Shown: positions 44,255-53,115, counted from the stretch's first letter. The stretch: 64,000 nucleotides of DNA from Chitinophaga rhizophila (GCF_019492185.1 NZ_JAICCF010000003.1:434001-498000), one strand, 5' to 3'. Translations and numbers: made by a program. The notes: a model not told the origin generated them from the letters alone.

Positions 44255-47209
44255 TTACAACGAGAAGTTAATACCTGCGAGGAAGTTCCTGGCAGTAGGA
44301 TAAGGTGAATACTCAATACCAAAAGACGTTACGCCATTGATACTTTTATCTGTGTTCACTTCTGGGTCAAAACCGGAGTACTTCGTGATAATGAAGAGGT
44401 TTTGTCCGGTGATATACACAGACGCATTTTTGATCACCTTACCTATATTCCCGATACTATAACTGATAGTGGCATTATCCATTTTCATGAAATCGCCCTT
44501 TTCCAGGTAGCGGCTGGATACTGAAATGGGGTTAGAAAGACTTTCCTTCGTGCCTACCAGATCAGCTGCTATGTTTCTGGATCCGAGGTTGTTGATTGGC
44601 AATACGGTATTAGCAGTGTTATTATAAACATCAAACCCGTAAGCGCCATGCATACTGATATTCAACGCCCACTTCTTATAGTTTACAGCACTGATGATAC
44701 CAAGCATAGTCTTAGGGTTTGGATCTCCTCTGTAAAACAATGTGTTACCGCCATCTGTATATACACCCTGGCCATTGTCGTCAAAACCTTCAAATCTTCT
44801 GAGATAGAAAGTATTTAACGGCTCATTATTTACCAGGCGTTGTGCATAAGCATCAGATACGCCCTGACCACTGATAGAACCGGTCAGTACCGGCGGACCA
44901 TCATAATTCTGCAGTTTGTTTGTCAGGAAAGTTGCATTTACACCAAGGTTCCAGTTGAAGTTTTTGTTGGATATAATGTCTCCGCGTAATGCCAGTTCTA
45001 TACCCTTGTTGATAACATTTGCCGGCAGATTGATCCAGTAGTTGGATGCAGGCGCTGGCTGAATGGCCGGAAAGTTGAACAGCAGATCTGATGTATTCTT
45101 ATAGAAGTAATCAACGCTACCATACAACCTGTTACCGAAGAATGCATAATCGATACCCGCATTCAACTGTTTGGAACTTTCCCACTTCAGGTTAGGGTTG
45201 GCCACGTTACTTAAATTAGCAGTACCGTTTGAATTAAGGACATATTGCTCCTGTGAAGCACCCGCAGGGAACTCCTGGTTACCGGTAATACCCCAGCCAA
45301 CACGTAAGGCCAGCTGATTGATCGTCTTGTTGTCTTTCAGGAATGCCTCATTGCTGATGTTCCATTTTGCAGCGAATGAAGGGAAATAACCATACCTTTT
45401 ATTTTCACCAAACTTGCTGGAACCATCAGAACGAAGGGTAGCGGTTAAGAGGTATTTGTCCAGGAAGTTGAGGTTCACCCTGCCAAAGTACGACTGCAGC
45501 TGTGACTTTGGATTGCGGAATGACCTGATGAAAGTATTGGTCTGAGAAGGGTTCTGCAGAATATCAGTGTACTTCAGCTCATCAGTGGTAAAGCCTAGTC
45601 CGCCGAGATTCCTTCCTTTATAATCAAATTTCTGGCGTTCATAACCTACTACTGCACTCAGGAACAGGGCAGTAGACAGTTGCTTGTTGAAGCTCAGGGT
45701 ATGTGTCATTAACTGCGAAGTCAGGGTAGTGGTACCATAATATGCCTGGCCGTTGCTGAATATCTGCGGCAGGTTGATAAAGGATGCTAACTGCGTTTCG
45801 CGTTCACCTACCTGGTGATTGATACTATACACAAAACGATATTCGAGTTCATCAGTCAGTTTGATATTAGGAGAAATGTTAGCCAGGATACTGTTGATGT
45901 TTACCTTATCATCATAAGCAGCCGACATGGCCTCCGGGTTAATGGCAGAACCTACCCCCAGTGTGTTGAAAGACCCGTCAGGCTTCTTCAGTGCGAGCGT
46001 AGGGTTCCATTGCAATGCCTGTCCGATAAGACTACCTGTAAATCCGGCATTGTTGGTAATCGGAGCAATCTGCTCGGTGGTATGTGCAGCCTGGATGAAG
46101 TAGTCAACACCTAACTTTTTACTTTCCAGCAGTTTATATTGTCCGTTCAGATTGGCAGTATATTTCTTCAAACCGGTTTTATTAACAATACCCTGTTGGT
46201 CCAGCATACCGAAAGAGGCTCTGTATACACCAGATTCACTGCCGCCACTTATACCAACGTTAACATTGTGCGTGGTACCGGTACGCAGTATACTTTCCAT
46301 TGGGTCAACACTGGCACCTTCATCACCGCCGGTCAGGCCATATTGTTTTAATGCACTGCGGTAACCCGCAGCATCCAGCACATCCAGCTTTTTGAGGATC
46401 TGGCTCATACCGGCTGAGTAGTTAATATCCAGCTTCGGCTCGCCTGGAATACCTTTTTTGGTGGTGATAATCACAACGCCGTTAGCGCCTCTTGCACCGT
46501 AGATGGCGGTAGCAGATGCGTCTTTCAGAACGTCCATGGATTGGATGTCGAAGGAGTTGATGAAGTTCAGCGGGTTAGCGTCTGGCGTCTGGCCAAGACC
46601 ACTTGCATCTACAGATGGTTTGGCGGTACGGCCATCCAGGGGCATCCCGTCAATTACGTACAGCGGCTGGTTACCGGTTCTGACAGAAGAGTTACCCCTG
46701 ATCCTTACCGTGGTAGCTCCACCCGGAGCGCCACTGTTGGCAATCACCATGAGACCAGCTACTTTACCCTGGATCAGTTGATCAGGAGCGGTGACGATAC
46801 CGCGGTTAAAGTCGGCTGATTTAATAGAGACTACCGAACCAGTGAGGTCTTTCTTACGGGTGGTACCGTAACCTACTACTACAACGTCTGTGAGGGTAGT
46901 ACTGGTAGGCGCTAATGAAATGGAGAATTGAGACTGGCCACCGATAGTTACTTCCTGTTGTACATACCCGACAAATGAGACAACAAGCGTGGTTGCAGTT
47001 GCAGGTACATTGAGTTTAAAAGTACCATCTGCACTGGTAGCCGTACCTGTGGAGGTGCCTTTCACCTGCACCGTAGCTCCGGGAACGGCATTACCATTTT
47101 CATCCGTGATCTTGCCGGTCACGGGTTTGGTCTGAGCGCTGGCTACACCTGCAATCAGCAGTAATAACGAGCATAACAGACGCACCTTGCGAAATAGAAG
47201 ATTGGTCAT
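44255..47209 (-). CDS. SusC/RagA-family TonB-dependent transporter
   Basis: A 984-aa outer-membrane importer. I chose the ATG at 47209 because it starts the signal peptide (to VASAQ); the ATG at 47251 adds 14 charged residues. The order is: carboxypeptidase-regulatory-like domain (PVTGKITDENGNAVPGAT...), TonB box and plug (VVVGYGTTRKKDLTGSVVSI, GANGVVIITTKKG), and a 22-strand barrel closing in NFLAGINFSL. It imports the substrate captured by SusD using TonB energy. It forms an operon with SusD (24 bases between) and lies downstream of the membrane-spanning regulator in the same direction. Confidence 0.97.
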   Translation of the reverse strand: MTNLLFRKVRLLCSLLLLIAGVASAQTKPVTGKITDENGNAVPGATVQVKGTSTGTATSADGTFKLNVPATATTLVVSFVGYVQQEVTIGGQSQFSISLAPTSTTLTDVVVVGYGTTRKKDLTGSVVSIKSADFNRGIVTAPDQLIQGKVAGLMVIANSGAPGGATTVRIRGNSSVRTGNQPLYVIDGMPLDGRTAKPSVDASGLGQTPDANPLNFINSFDIQSMDVLKDASATAIYGARGANGVVIITTKKGIPGEPKLDINYSAGMSQILKKLDVLDAAGYRSALKQYGLTGGDEGASVDPMESILRTGTTHNVNVGISGGSESGVYRASFGMLDQQGIVNKTGLKKYTANLNGQYKLLESKKLGVDYFIQAAHTTEQIAPITNNAGFTGSLIGQALQWNPTLALKKPDGSFNTLGVGSAINPEAMSAAYDDKVNINSILANISPNIKLTDELEYRFVYSINHQVGERETQLASFINLPQIFSNGQAYYGTTTLTSQLMTHTLSFNKQLSTALFLSAVVGYERQKFDYKGRNLGGLGFTTDELKYTDILQNPSQTNTFIRSFRNPKSQLQSYFGRVNLNFLDKYLLTATLRSDGSSKFGENKRYGYFPSFAAKWNISNEAFLKDNKTINQLALRVGWGITGNQEFPAGASQEQYVLNSNGTANLSNVANPNLKWESSKQLNAGIDYAFFGNRLYGSVDYFYKNTSDLLFNFPAIQPAPASNYWINLPANVINKGIELALRGDIISNKNFNWNLGVNATFLTNKLQNYDGPPVLTGSISGQGVSDAYAQRLVNNEPLNTFYLRRFEGFDDNGQGVYTDGGNTLFYRGDPNPKTMLGIISAVNYKKWALNISMHGAYGFDVYNNTANTVLPINNLGSRNIAADLVGTKESLSNPISVSSRYLEKGDFMKMDNATISYSIGNIGKVIKNASVYITGQNLFIITKYSGFDPEVNTDKSINGVTSFGIEYSPYPTARNFLAGINFSL

Positions 47210-47643
47210 TAGATCAGTTTTTATTGGTTTGTGGAATAATGATGCCTGCATGAATGAGTCCGGTAGGCCTGGCGGCCTGCCAAACGTGGAATGAATCTCT
47301 GCGCAGATGGCAAATCATCAACGTGGATAATGTCACGCGAAGGCCCTGACTAAATCGAATTAGGGCTTGGCAGTAATTGTTTCATAACGGATATTGCTGA
47401 CATTGATCTAACGTGGTCTCACTGGTTGCTACATCACCGATTGATTCTGGCTGCGGTTGATTGGGTCAAAGTAAGCCTGCATGAAACAGGTTAACAATTT
47501 ATATGATCAATATATAGAAAATATTGGCTGAAAAGATGGATACATAAGTTTTAATTTACTGATTAACAATTCATTGTATTCACATTATCATTATACATAT
47601 ATAACGATAATACCCGGGTTTTCTTATCATTTTCACCCCCGTT
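47210..47643. other. Intergenic region upstream of SusC
   Basis: About 430 bases, A/T-rich near 47500-47620. It must hold the promoter and operator for the SusCD genes, probably the binding site of the regulator encoded beyond it. I could not identify a specific promoter or palindrome. Confidence 0.5.
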
Positions 47644-49248
47644 TCAGAGGGCTTTGATGTCCATTAGTCGTTCCTCAAACTCTTCTTTTGGAATGATGGC
47701 CTTGTTCTTAATCTTCGTTTTATATGTGTAAATAGTGTTAACTGAGTATTCAAGGATCTGTGCAATTTTCACATTATCGCTGATGCCTATTCTGATCAAA
47801 GCAAAGATCCGGAGGTCTGTATTAAGTAATTCGTTGTCTTTTAACCGGATCCTGTCTTCCTCTTTAAAGAAGGAATTGAAGACAGTTACAAAGTTGGGAA
47901 ATATTTTCAGGAAGATGCGGTCGAAGTTTCTGAATAACTCATCTCTTTCTTCTTTCAGGTCAATATTATTGACCAGGTATCTGACTTCCGCATATTTATT
48001 ATCCGTTAGTTTCTGATCAGCCAGCTTTTTGAACTTCTTAATCTTGTCCAGGTAGGAGGAATTGATCTGAAAACAGTAACCGATATATTCTTCCTTGATC
48101 TTATTGGCTTCCATCAACTTATCATTGATTTCCTGCTGCAATGCGTGTGCCGAAGTAATAACCTGCTGAGCCGCCTGCAGCTTTTTATACTGCCGGGATA
48201 TAATGATAGCAAGCCATATAAGGGCCAGGAGCAGGAGGGTAGCAATGGCAGAATACACGAATAAAAGCTTCTTCTGGGCTTCAACAGTGTTGATTTTTTC
48301 CACCTCAATAATGGGCAGAATGGCGCTGACCTGCACCTTTCTGAGCCGGGCACCATAAAACGAGGCATCCGCTACCGCATATTCGATGTACCTGGATGCA
48401 TGTTTAACATCACGTTCCTTAAACAGCAGCTCTGCCAGGATGAACATGGCAGTAGTTTCCTTGGTGCTGGACATGATATCAGCCATCGCTGCCCGGGTCA
48501 TCATCATAATAGCGCTGTCCTGGTTACCCGTACGGATATAGATGTTACCTAATGAAGATGTGGCAATAGCCTGTTGATGCATGGTCAGGTCCGGGTGTGC
48601 GACCGTCAGCGTATAATAGTGCTTGGCACTATCCAGCATCTGCTTTTTCTGATACATTAATCCATAGCTATAGTCATAATAGAAAGAATGTGGTTTATAT
48701 AACATCAGCGCGGAGTCTATGTAGATATTCCCCTGGCGGGTATAAGCCGGGGCGAAATAGGTATCACTGCTATAGTCAGACATGTCGTAGTAGTACCTTC
48801 CCATCAGGGAATAGTATTCTGCCCGGGCAGTATCCGGCAGGGAATGCACGTTCACATTGAGCAGATAGTCGCCGGCTTCTCTGAACATGCCTGAAGACAA
48901 CAATACAAAGCCCAGTTTTACTACCGCATAGTTTACCCGCTGTGAATCGTTCATTTGCCTGGCTAGTTCATGCAGCTTTCGGGCATAGGCGAAGGCAGAG
49001 TCATATTTAAAAACTTTAAATTGTTCATATAACTGCTGGCATATCTTGAACTGCTGCTCTTCCGGCAGGTGTTTGCCGGAAGACAACGTCTGTCTTAGTA
49101 TATTGATTTGTTTGATCTTTTCTTCATCATAAACGCGGGCATTTTCAATTGTCTGATTTAGCCTGTTTAATAAACTATCCCGGGGCGGTCCGGCAAGTGA
49201 TACTTTACATGCAAACAGTAATAACAAACAAATTAGCTTAGATTTCAT
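47644..49248 (-). CDS. SusR-like membrane regulator with TPR sensor and C-terminal HTH (DUF6377)
   Basis: A 534-aa protein: a signal peptide (ends SLAG, near residue 20), a periplasmic TPR-like sensor (about 25-315), one transmembrane helix (LLFVYSAIATLLLLALIWLA, about 323-342), a coiled-coil cytoplasmic stretch and a C-terminal LuxR/HTH-like domain (DLRIFALIRIGISDNVKIAQILEYSVNTIYTYKTKI). The layout is that of Bacteroidota SusR-type and DUF6377 regulators, which sense a periplasmic sugar and activate adjacent SusCD genes. It sits 434 bases upstream of SusC, with the same orientation, so it very probably controls it. Confidence 0.9.
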   Translation of the reverse strand: MKSKLICLLLLFACKVSLAGPPRDSLLNRLNQTIENARVYDEEKIKQINILRQTLSSGKHLPEEQQFKICQQLYEQFKVFKYDSAFAYARKLHELARQMNDSQRVNYAVVKLGFVLLSSGMFREAGDYLLNVNVHSLPDTARAEYYSLMGRYYYDMSDYSSDTYFAPAYTRQGNIYIDSALMLYKPHSFYYDYSYGLMYQKKQMLDSAKHYYTLTVAHPDLTMHQQAIATSSLGNIYIRTGNQDSAIMMMTRAAMADIMSSTKETTAMFILAELLFKERDVKHASRYIEYAVADASFYGARLRKVQVSAILPIIEVEKINTVEAQKKLLFVYSAIATLLLLALIWLAIIISRQYKKLQAAQQVITSAHALQQEINDKLMEANKIKEEYIGYCFQINSSYLDKIKKFKKLADQKLTDNKYAEVRYLVNNIDLKEERDELFRNFDRIFLKIFPNFVTVFNSFFKEEDRIRLKDNELLNTDLRIFALIRIGISDNVKIAQILEYSVNTIYTYKTKIKNKAIIPKEEFEERLMDIKAL

Positions 49249-49265
49249 TTTTCAGATTTGTGGAA

Positions 49266-50285
49266 CTATTCCGGGTTGTCGTAATTCTGTACTCCCCGCT
49301 TTAATTTCTTTTGGATTCTGTCTCTGAGAGAATGAGGTGAGAGCACGATCATACCCTCCGCATACCCCAGGATTTCCCTTTCGAGTTCAAAATTCTGTTG
49401 GACCTTCAGATTAATAATAATACCATCTTCCCGGGTCTCGAGGAGCTCCTGGGAATGGTGCATAGGTTTCGTAAGAATGTATGGTGCGTGTTCATGTGTA
49501 ACAAGTATCCTGACATTCTGGACACGCAGATTACTGGAAACGGTCACGCCGACTACATGTTTGTAATAATCAGCCGGTTCTACATCCTCATTCTCAATAT
49601 ACAAAGGGCCGTCCAAAAGTTCTAATTCTGCTATTCTGTCTAGTGCCAGGTGCATCAGTACGTGTCCTTTTCCTTTTACGCCGACTGCAAACCAGCGGTT
49701 TTTAAACTCCTTTAACCACCATACATGATACTCAAATGAGTTACCGGTTTTTGCCTTAAAAGACTGGTAGGCAATCCGTACTACCTTTTTCTGTACTACG
49801 GATTGATAAAGTATGTCCAGGTATTCCAACCCTTTCAGGCGTTCATTCTTTTCAAATTCTATTACCGAGCGGGTATTATTTGATGCAGCATAGACATGAT
49901 CTTCCAGTTTTTGTACTACCTCATTGAGGCTGTTGAAATGAGAAAATCCTTTGAATTGCTTCAGTACTTCTACCGCTTCGTTCATCCGGCTGAGATCTAC
50001 TTCACTCAGTGGAATGTTGGTGATGCTATACTCCGGATCTTCGTAGGTATAGTACTTTTTTTCTATGACGATAATAGGGGCGCTGTACCCAAGTTTATCA
50101 CTGCGCATAGCCTGTATATCCATTTGTATGGCGCGCCTGCTGATGCCTTTATGGATGCCTTCATATTCGTACAGTGCGTCGCTGACAGCATCTATCAGGT
50201 CGTGCAAAGTCCATCTTCGCCTGCGGTTACGGAGGCAGGAATCAATTGTTCGATAGCGTATAAGGGCATTTTTATTAACAGGCAT
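49266..50285 (-). CDS. WYL-domain transcriptional regulator with N-terminal HTH
   Basis: A 339-aa DNA-binding protein. Residues about 10-75 form a winged helix (RRWTLHDLIDAVSDAL, then SRRAIQMDIQAMRS, i.e. the YafY/DeoR type). A WYL domain follows (about 140-230: LDILYQSVVQKKVVRIAYQSF, HVWWLKEFKNRWFAVG, LALDRIAEL) with a C-terminal WCX-like dimerisation part. WYL regulators respond to nucleic-acid or nucleotide ligands and often control defence or RNA-repair genes (CapW/BrxR types as examples). It is divergently transcribed from the tRNA-like RNA region and slipin gene, and an inverted repeat lies in front of its start, which suggests control of both. Confidence 0.92.
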   Translation of the reverse strand: MPVNKNALIRYRTIDSCLRNRRRRWTLHDLIDAVSDALYEYEGIHKGISRRAIQMDIQAMRSDKLGYSAPIIVIEKKYYTYEDPEYSITNIPLSEVDLSRMNEAVEVLKQFKGFSHFNSLNEVVQKLEDHVYAASNNTRSVIEFEKNERLKGLEYLDILYQSVVQKKVVRIAYQSFKAKTGNSFEYHVWWLKEFKNRWFAVGVKGKGHVLMHLALDRIAELELLDGPLYIENEDVEPADYYKHVVGVTVSSNLRVQNVRILVTHEHAPYILTKPMHHSQELLETREDGIIINLKVQQNFELEREILGYAEGMIVLSPHSLRDRIQKKLKRGVQNYDNPE

Positions 50286-50322
50286 TCAGCTAATTTTTCA
50301 AAAAGTAGAAAAAATATTCTAA

Positions 50323-50341
50323 TGCGCAAAAAAAGTGCGCA
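50323..50341. promoter_or_regulatory. Inverted repeat, candidate WYL-regulator operator
   Basis: TGCGCA occurs twice (50323-50328 and 50336-50341). Each is self-complementary, giving an overall palindrome of A-rich centre. It lies 38 bases upstream of the regulator's ATG and just before a -7-like CATCTTTG (50351-50358) on the plus strand. Confidence 0.5.
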
Positions 50342-50491
50342 CATGCGTTTCATCTTTGTATTGTCGTCGTTGATGACACAATTTTTTGAGCTGTGGCGGA
50401 CCGGATGAAGGCTTCTGAGAGCATTCATAGTATTGCGGCCGATGGCTGGTAATATGCTTCCAAGACAGCAGGACAATTGTTTGCTTAGGGT

Positions 50492-50558
50492 TCTATGGGT
50501 CGCAGGTTCGATTCCTGCTCCTGAATGATCAGGATAGCTCAGTTGGTAGAGCAATAGA
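50492..50558 (+). ncRNA. Circularly permuted tRNA-like RNA
   Basis: In 5'-3' order I see: TCTAT (50492-50496, like anticodon-stem 3' strand), a 5-base variable region GGGTC, a perfect T arm GCAGG-TTCGATT-CCTGC (50502-50518), acceptor 3' strand TCCTGA (50519-50524), a tetraloop ATGA, acceptor 5' strand TCAGGA (50529-50534), TA, a D arm GCTC-AGTTGGTA-GAGC (50537-50552), A, and ATAGA (50554-50558), which pairs perfectly with the first element. All spacings are canonical for tRNA but the halves are swapped. Beyond the anticodon stem TGCT (50482-50485) pairs with AGCA (50561-50564). As recalled, the tRNA-mimic module of bacterial Y RNAs (YrlA) has the same order; no Ro60 gene is visible here. A decayed tandem tRNA pair is the alternative. 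Confidence 0.65.
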
Positions 50559-50591
50559 TTAGCACCGAACCTGAAGGGGTTCATTTATACA

Positions 50592-50608
50592 CTGGACTGA
50601 TAATCCAG
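50592..50608 (+). other. Anticodon-arm-like stem-loop (GAU)
   Basis: CTGGA-CTGATAA-TCCAG: a 5-bp stem and a 7-base loop with T33 and the isoleucine anticodon GAU in the right place and A37-A38 after it. It lies 34 bases past the permuted element and has no D or T arm around it in the usual positions. Confidence 0.5.
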
Positions 50609-50619
50609 GCTTTTAGCCA

Positions 50620-50638
50620 GGCAGATGACGGATCTGCC
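50620..50638 (+). terminator. Hairpin after the tRNA-like region
   Basis: GGCAGAT (50620-50626) pairs with ATCTGCC (50632-50638) around a 5-base loop; TTAATTAAT follows. It may end the small RNA, or only pause transcription before the slipin gene. Confidence 0.5.
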
Positions 50639-50970
50639 TTAATTAATCCGTCTCACATACAAACAACAGGATCAGCAGCCTGGATAGATGGCAAAAGGTC
50701 ATTATATCCGATTGCTACCGCCTTGAAAAAGGCAGATACCGTTGTTGAACGTATAACTGATAGTAGGCTGGTAACCGGTTCATCCCTATACCTTTGATGC
50801 CCTTGTTCTATTTAGCACACCGGTTATCATCACCCGCGTCATGTTATACTGCCAGCAACTCAAGCCCGCTTCCGCAGGTACCAGTTACCCCGGTTCTGAT
50901 CCTGGATGTTTATAACAACGAATAAAATCATCCTATACACTATACACAATACCCTTAAAACTAACTAATT

Positions 50971-52479
50971 ATGATATCTCGAATAAAAGTAGCCGCATAT
51001 AATAAAGCATTGGTTTTCAGAGACAACCGATATGTAAAGCTGTTAAATGAAGGTACTCACTGGACCAAATCAGGAGACGTAGTTGTTAACTACGACATGT
51101 TCAAGCCCTTCACCCCAACTATTGACCTGAATATCTTACTACAGAATAAAGATCTGGCAGAAGCGCTGGACGTAATTACCGTTAACCAGCAGGAAGTGGC
51201 ACTGGTATATGAAAACGGCCTGCTGCATTCCGTACTGACTGTAGGTAAATACGGCTTCTGGAAAGGATTGGTAGAGCGTAAGCACGTGATATACGATATG
51301 TATAAACCTTTCCTGCCGGAAGATGACCTTAACGTCTTACTGCAGAACGGAAGACTGGCAAGTATGTTGGATGTTATAAATGTAAAGCAGCATGAAGTGG
51401 GCGTGGTATTTGAAAATAACCTGTTGCATTCAGTGCTGACAGTAGGTAAATATGCATACTGGAAAGGTGCGGCAGACCGTAGCTATAAGGTCTATGATAT
51501 GTCAGCTCCGCTGGTAGCTACCATTGATATAACTACATTTCTGCAGCAGGAGAAACTGGCAGGCAAGCTGGAAATGGTCAATGTACTACAGCATGAACTG
51601 GCCATTGTGTATGAAAACGGATTGCTGAAAGGCGCTTATGGTCCGGGAGAATATGCTTTCTGGAAAGGTCCGCTGAAGCGGAAGATAGTTATGGCTGATC
51701 TGTCTAAGTATGAGATCACCGAACCTATTGAACGGGCTATATTGCTAAAACAGGAATTGCAGGCCTATGTGAGAGTGTTTAATGTAGAATCTTACGAGAA
51801 AGGACTACTATATGTAGATGGTAATTTCAAAGCAGAACTGGCTGCTGGGATCCATTATTTCTGGAAGAACCCTATAGCACTGACTGTATATAAGACAGAT
51901 ATGCGCCAGTCGCAGATGGAGATCAATGGTCAGGAAATCCTGACGAAGGATAAGGCTAACATCCGTATCAACTTCACCCTGCGATACAGCAATGCTGATA
52001 TCTATAAACTGGTAGAGAACAAAGAATACGAGAAACAATTGTATGTATTGCTGCAACTGGCACTGCGGGAACAGATATCTACCTATACACTTGATGAGTT
52101 GCTGGATAAACGGGACGATATTTCACCAATGGTGATGAACCTGGTGAAAGATAAGGCAGCCAGACTGGGAGTAGAACTGGTGGATTGCGGTATCCGCGAC
52201 ATCATACTACCTGGAGATGTAAAAGAGATCATGAACCAGGTACTGATTGCGGAAAAGAAAGCCCAGGCCAACACAATCATGAGAAGAGAAGAAACAGCCA
52301 GCACCCGTAGCCTGTTGAATACAGCACGGTTGATGGAAGAAAATGAGATGCTCTTCAAGCTGAAAGAAATGGAATACGTGGAAAAGATTGCTGATAAGAT
52401 CAGCAGCATTTCAGTGAGCGGGGGAGGAGACCTGGTAGGTCAGCTTAAACAGATATTCGTACCAGCAGGTAAGGGGTGA
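50971..52479 (+). CDS. Slipin/SPFH-family protein with repeated N-terminal extension
   Basis: A 502-aa protein. The C-terminal half (about 270-465) is an SPFH/band-7 domain of slipin type (TKDKANIRINFTLRY, LREQISTYTLDELLD, ARLGVELVDCGIRDIILPGDVKEIMNQV), ending in a coiled coil. There is no N-terminal membrane helix as in ordinary slipins. Instead about 270 residues form roughly four repeats with the motif V-Y-E-N-G-L-L-H-S-V-L-T-V-G-K-Y, then F-W-K-G. SPFH proteins form large oligomeric cages. Slipins are among genes I recall as neighbours of RtcB/Ro60 RNA-repair operons. It is the first gene downstream of the tRNA-like RNA. Confidence 0.88.
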   Translation: MISRIKVAAYNKALVFRDNRYVKLLNEGTHWTKSGDVVVNYDMFKPFTPTIDLNILLQNKDLAEALDVITVNQQEVALVYENGLLHSVLTVGKYGFWKGLVERKHVIYDMYKPFLPEDDLNVLLQNGRLASMLDVINVKQHEVGVVFENNLLHSVLTVGKYAYWKGAADRSYKVYDMSAPLVATIDITTFLQQEKLAGKLEMVNVLQHELAIVYENGLLKGAYGPGEYAFWKGPLKRKIVMADLSKYEITEPIERAILLKQELQAYVRVFNVESYEKGLLYVDGNFKAELAAGIHYFWKNPIALTVYKTDMRQSQMEINGQEILTKDKANIRINFTLRYSNADIYKLVENKEYEKQLYVLLQLALREQISTYTLDELLDKRDDISPMVMNLVKDKAARLGVELVDCGIRDIILPGDVKEIMNQVLIAEKKAQANTIMRREETASTRSLLNTARLMEENEMLFKLKEMEYVEKIADKISSISVSGGGDLVGQLKQIFVPAGKG

Positions 52480-52561
52480 CGCTGTCGTCCCTTACTTTTT
52501 CAACATAAAACCCCTGTTTTCAGGGATTTCCATTCCCGGTAATCGGTGATATTTTTAACTC

Positions 52562-53080
52562 ATGCTCAAGTATGGCATTACCATCTTTATTGTGACCGCC
52601 ACAGCGATCTGTGGTTACTTCCTGTTTTCCTATAAATTGGATACGATAGTGCTATACGATCGTACCAGTGCCTACACGACAATTGCACCTTATTTTTCAG
52701 CAGTACCCGAGATTCTTATCAATAAAGACAAAGAGTTGAGTGTAGTGCTTACCTTCGAGGACATCCGGGAGGCAGTCTATCTGAACAATCTGGAGGTGAA
52801 TGTAGCACCCGTTAATTCACTGCCTGTATTACCAGTAGCGGTAAGAGAAAATGCCAATAATTGTGAGGCCACATCCTATAATGCCCTTCCTCGTCCGTCA
52901 AAAGTGCTGCAACCACTGAAACAGGACCAGCATTTTACGTTCACCTTCAATACCAGCAAGTTCCACACAAAACACTACCTGGTAACCATAACAGGAGACA
53001 TTGTAAATGGCGGCTTCCGCTCTTCTTTCCGGAAACAGATCCCGATACAGGAAAAAGCTGTATTCCTCGAGCGCAATTAA
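52562..53080 (+). CDS. Hypothetical membrane-anchored protein
   Basis: A 172-aa protein with one N-terminal hydrophobic helix (about 5-23; signal anchor or peptide) and a beta-rich, extracytoplasmic domain. There is a single Cys in the mature domain and no recognisable motif; I do not know the family. It lies 82 bases after the slipin gene, with a small CCCTG/CAGGG hairpin (52512-52525) between, and 35 bases before the DUF5690 gene. Confidence 0.75.
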   Translation: MLKYGITIFIVTATAICGYFLFSYKLDTIVLYDRTSAYTTIAPYFSAVPEILINKDKELSVVLTFEDIREAVYLNNLEVNVAPVNSLPVLPVAVRENANNCEATSYNALPRPSKVLQPLKQDQHFTFTFNTSKFHTKHYLVTITGDIVNGGFRSSFRKQIPIQEKAVFLERN

Positions 53081-53115
53081 TCACTATTTTTAACAGGTAC
53101 CATCAACCTGTTCAC

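Larger units (their letters stand above)
50286..50970 (+). other. Structured non-coding leader region upstream of slipin
   Basis: About 685 bases without a protein gene. On the plus strand: a candidate operator (50323-50341), a -7-like box (50351-50358), a hairpin ATGAA...TTCAT (50405-50428), the permuted tRNA-like element (50492-50558), the stem GAACC/GGTTC (50567-50582), an anticodon-arm-like stem-loop with GAU (50592-50608) and a 7-bp hairpin GGCAGAT/ATCTGCC (50620-50638). After that no tRNA-like signal is seen. I infer one or more processed RNAs transcribed toward the slipin gene. Confidence 0.55.

Noticed and set aside
50195-50584. 129-codon minus-strand ORF crossing the tRNA-like region
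   Set aside because: It runs through the start of the WYL gene and the RNA element antisense, with no recognisable domain.
50479-50640. A complete bacterial Y RNA with a Ro60-binding stem
   Set aside because: The tRNA-like body fits, but I could not identify a confident Ro60-binding stem, and no TROVE/Ro60 gene occurs in the window. I keep only the tRNA-like call.
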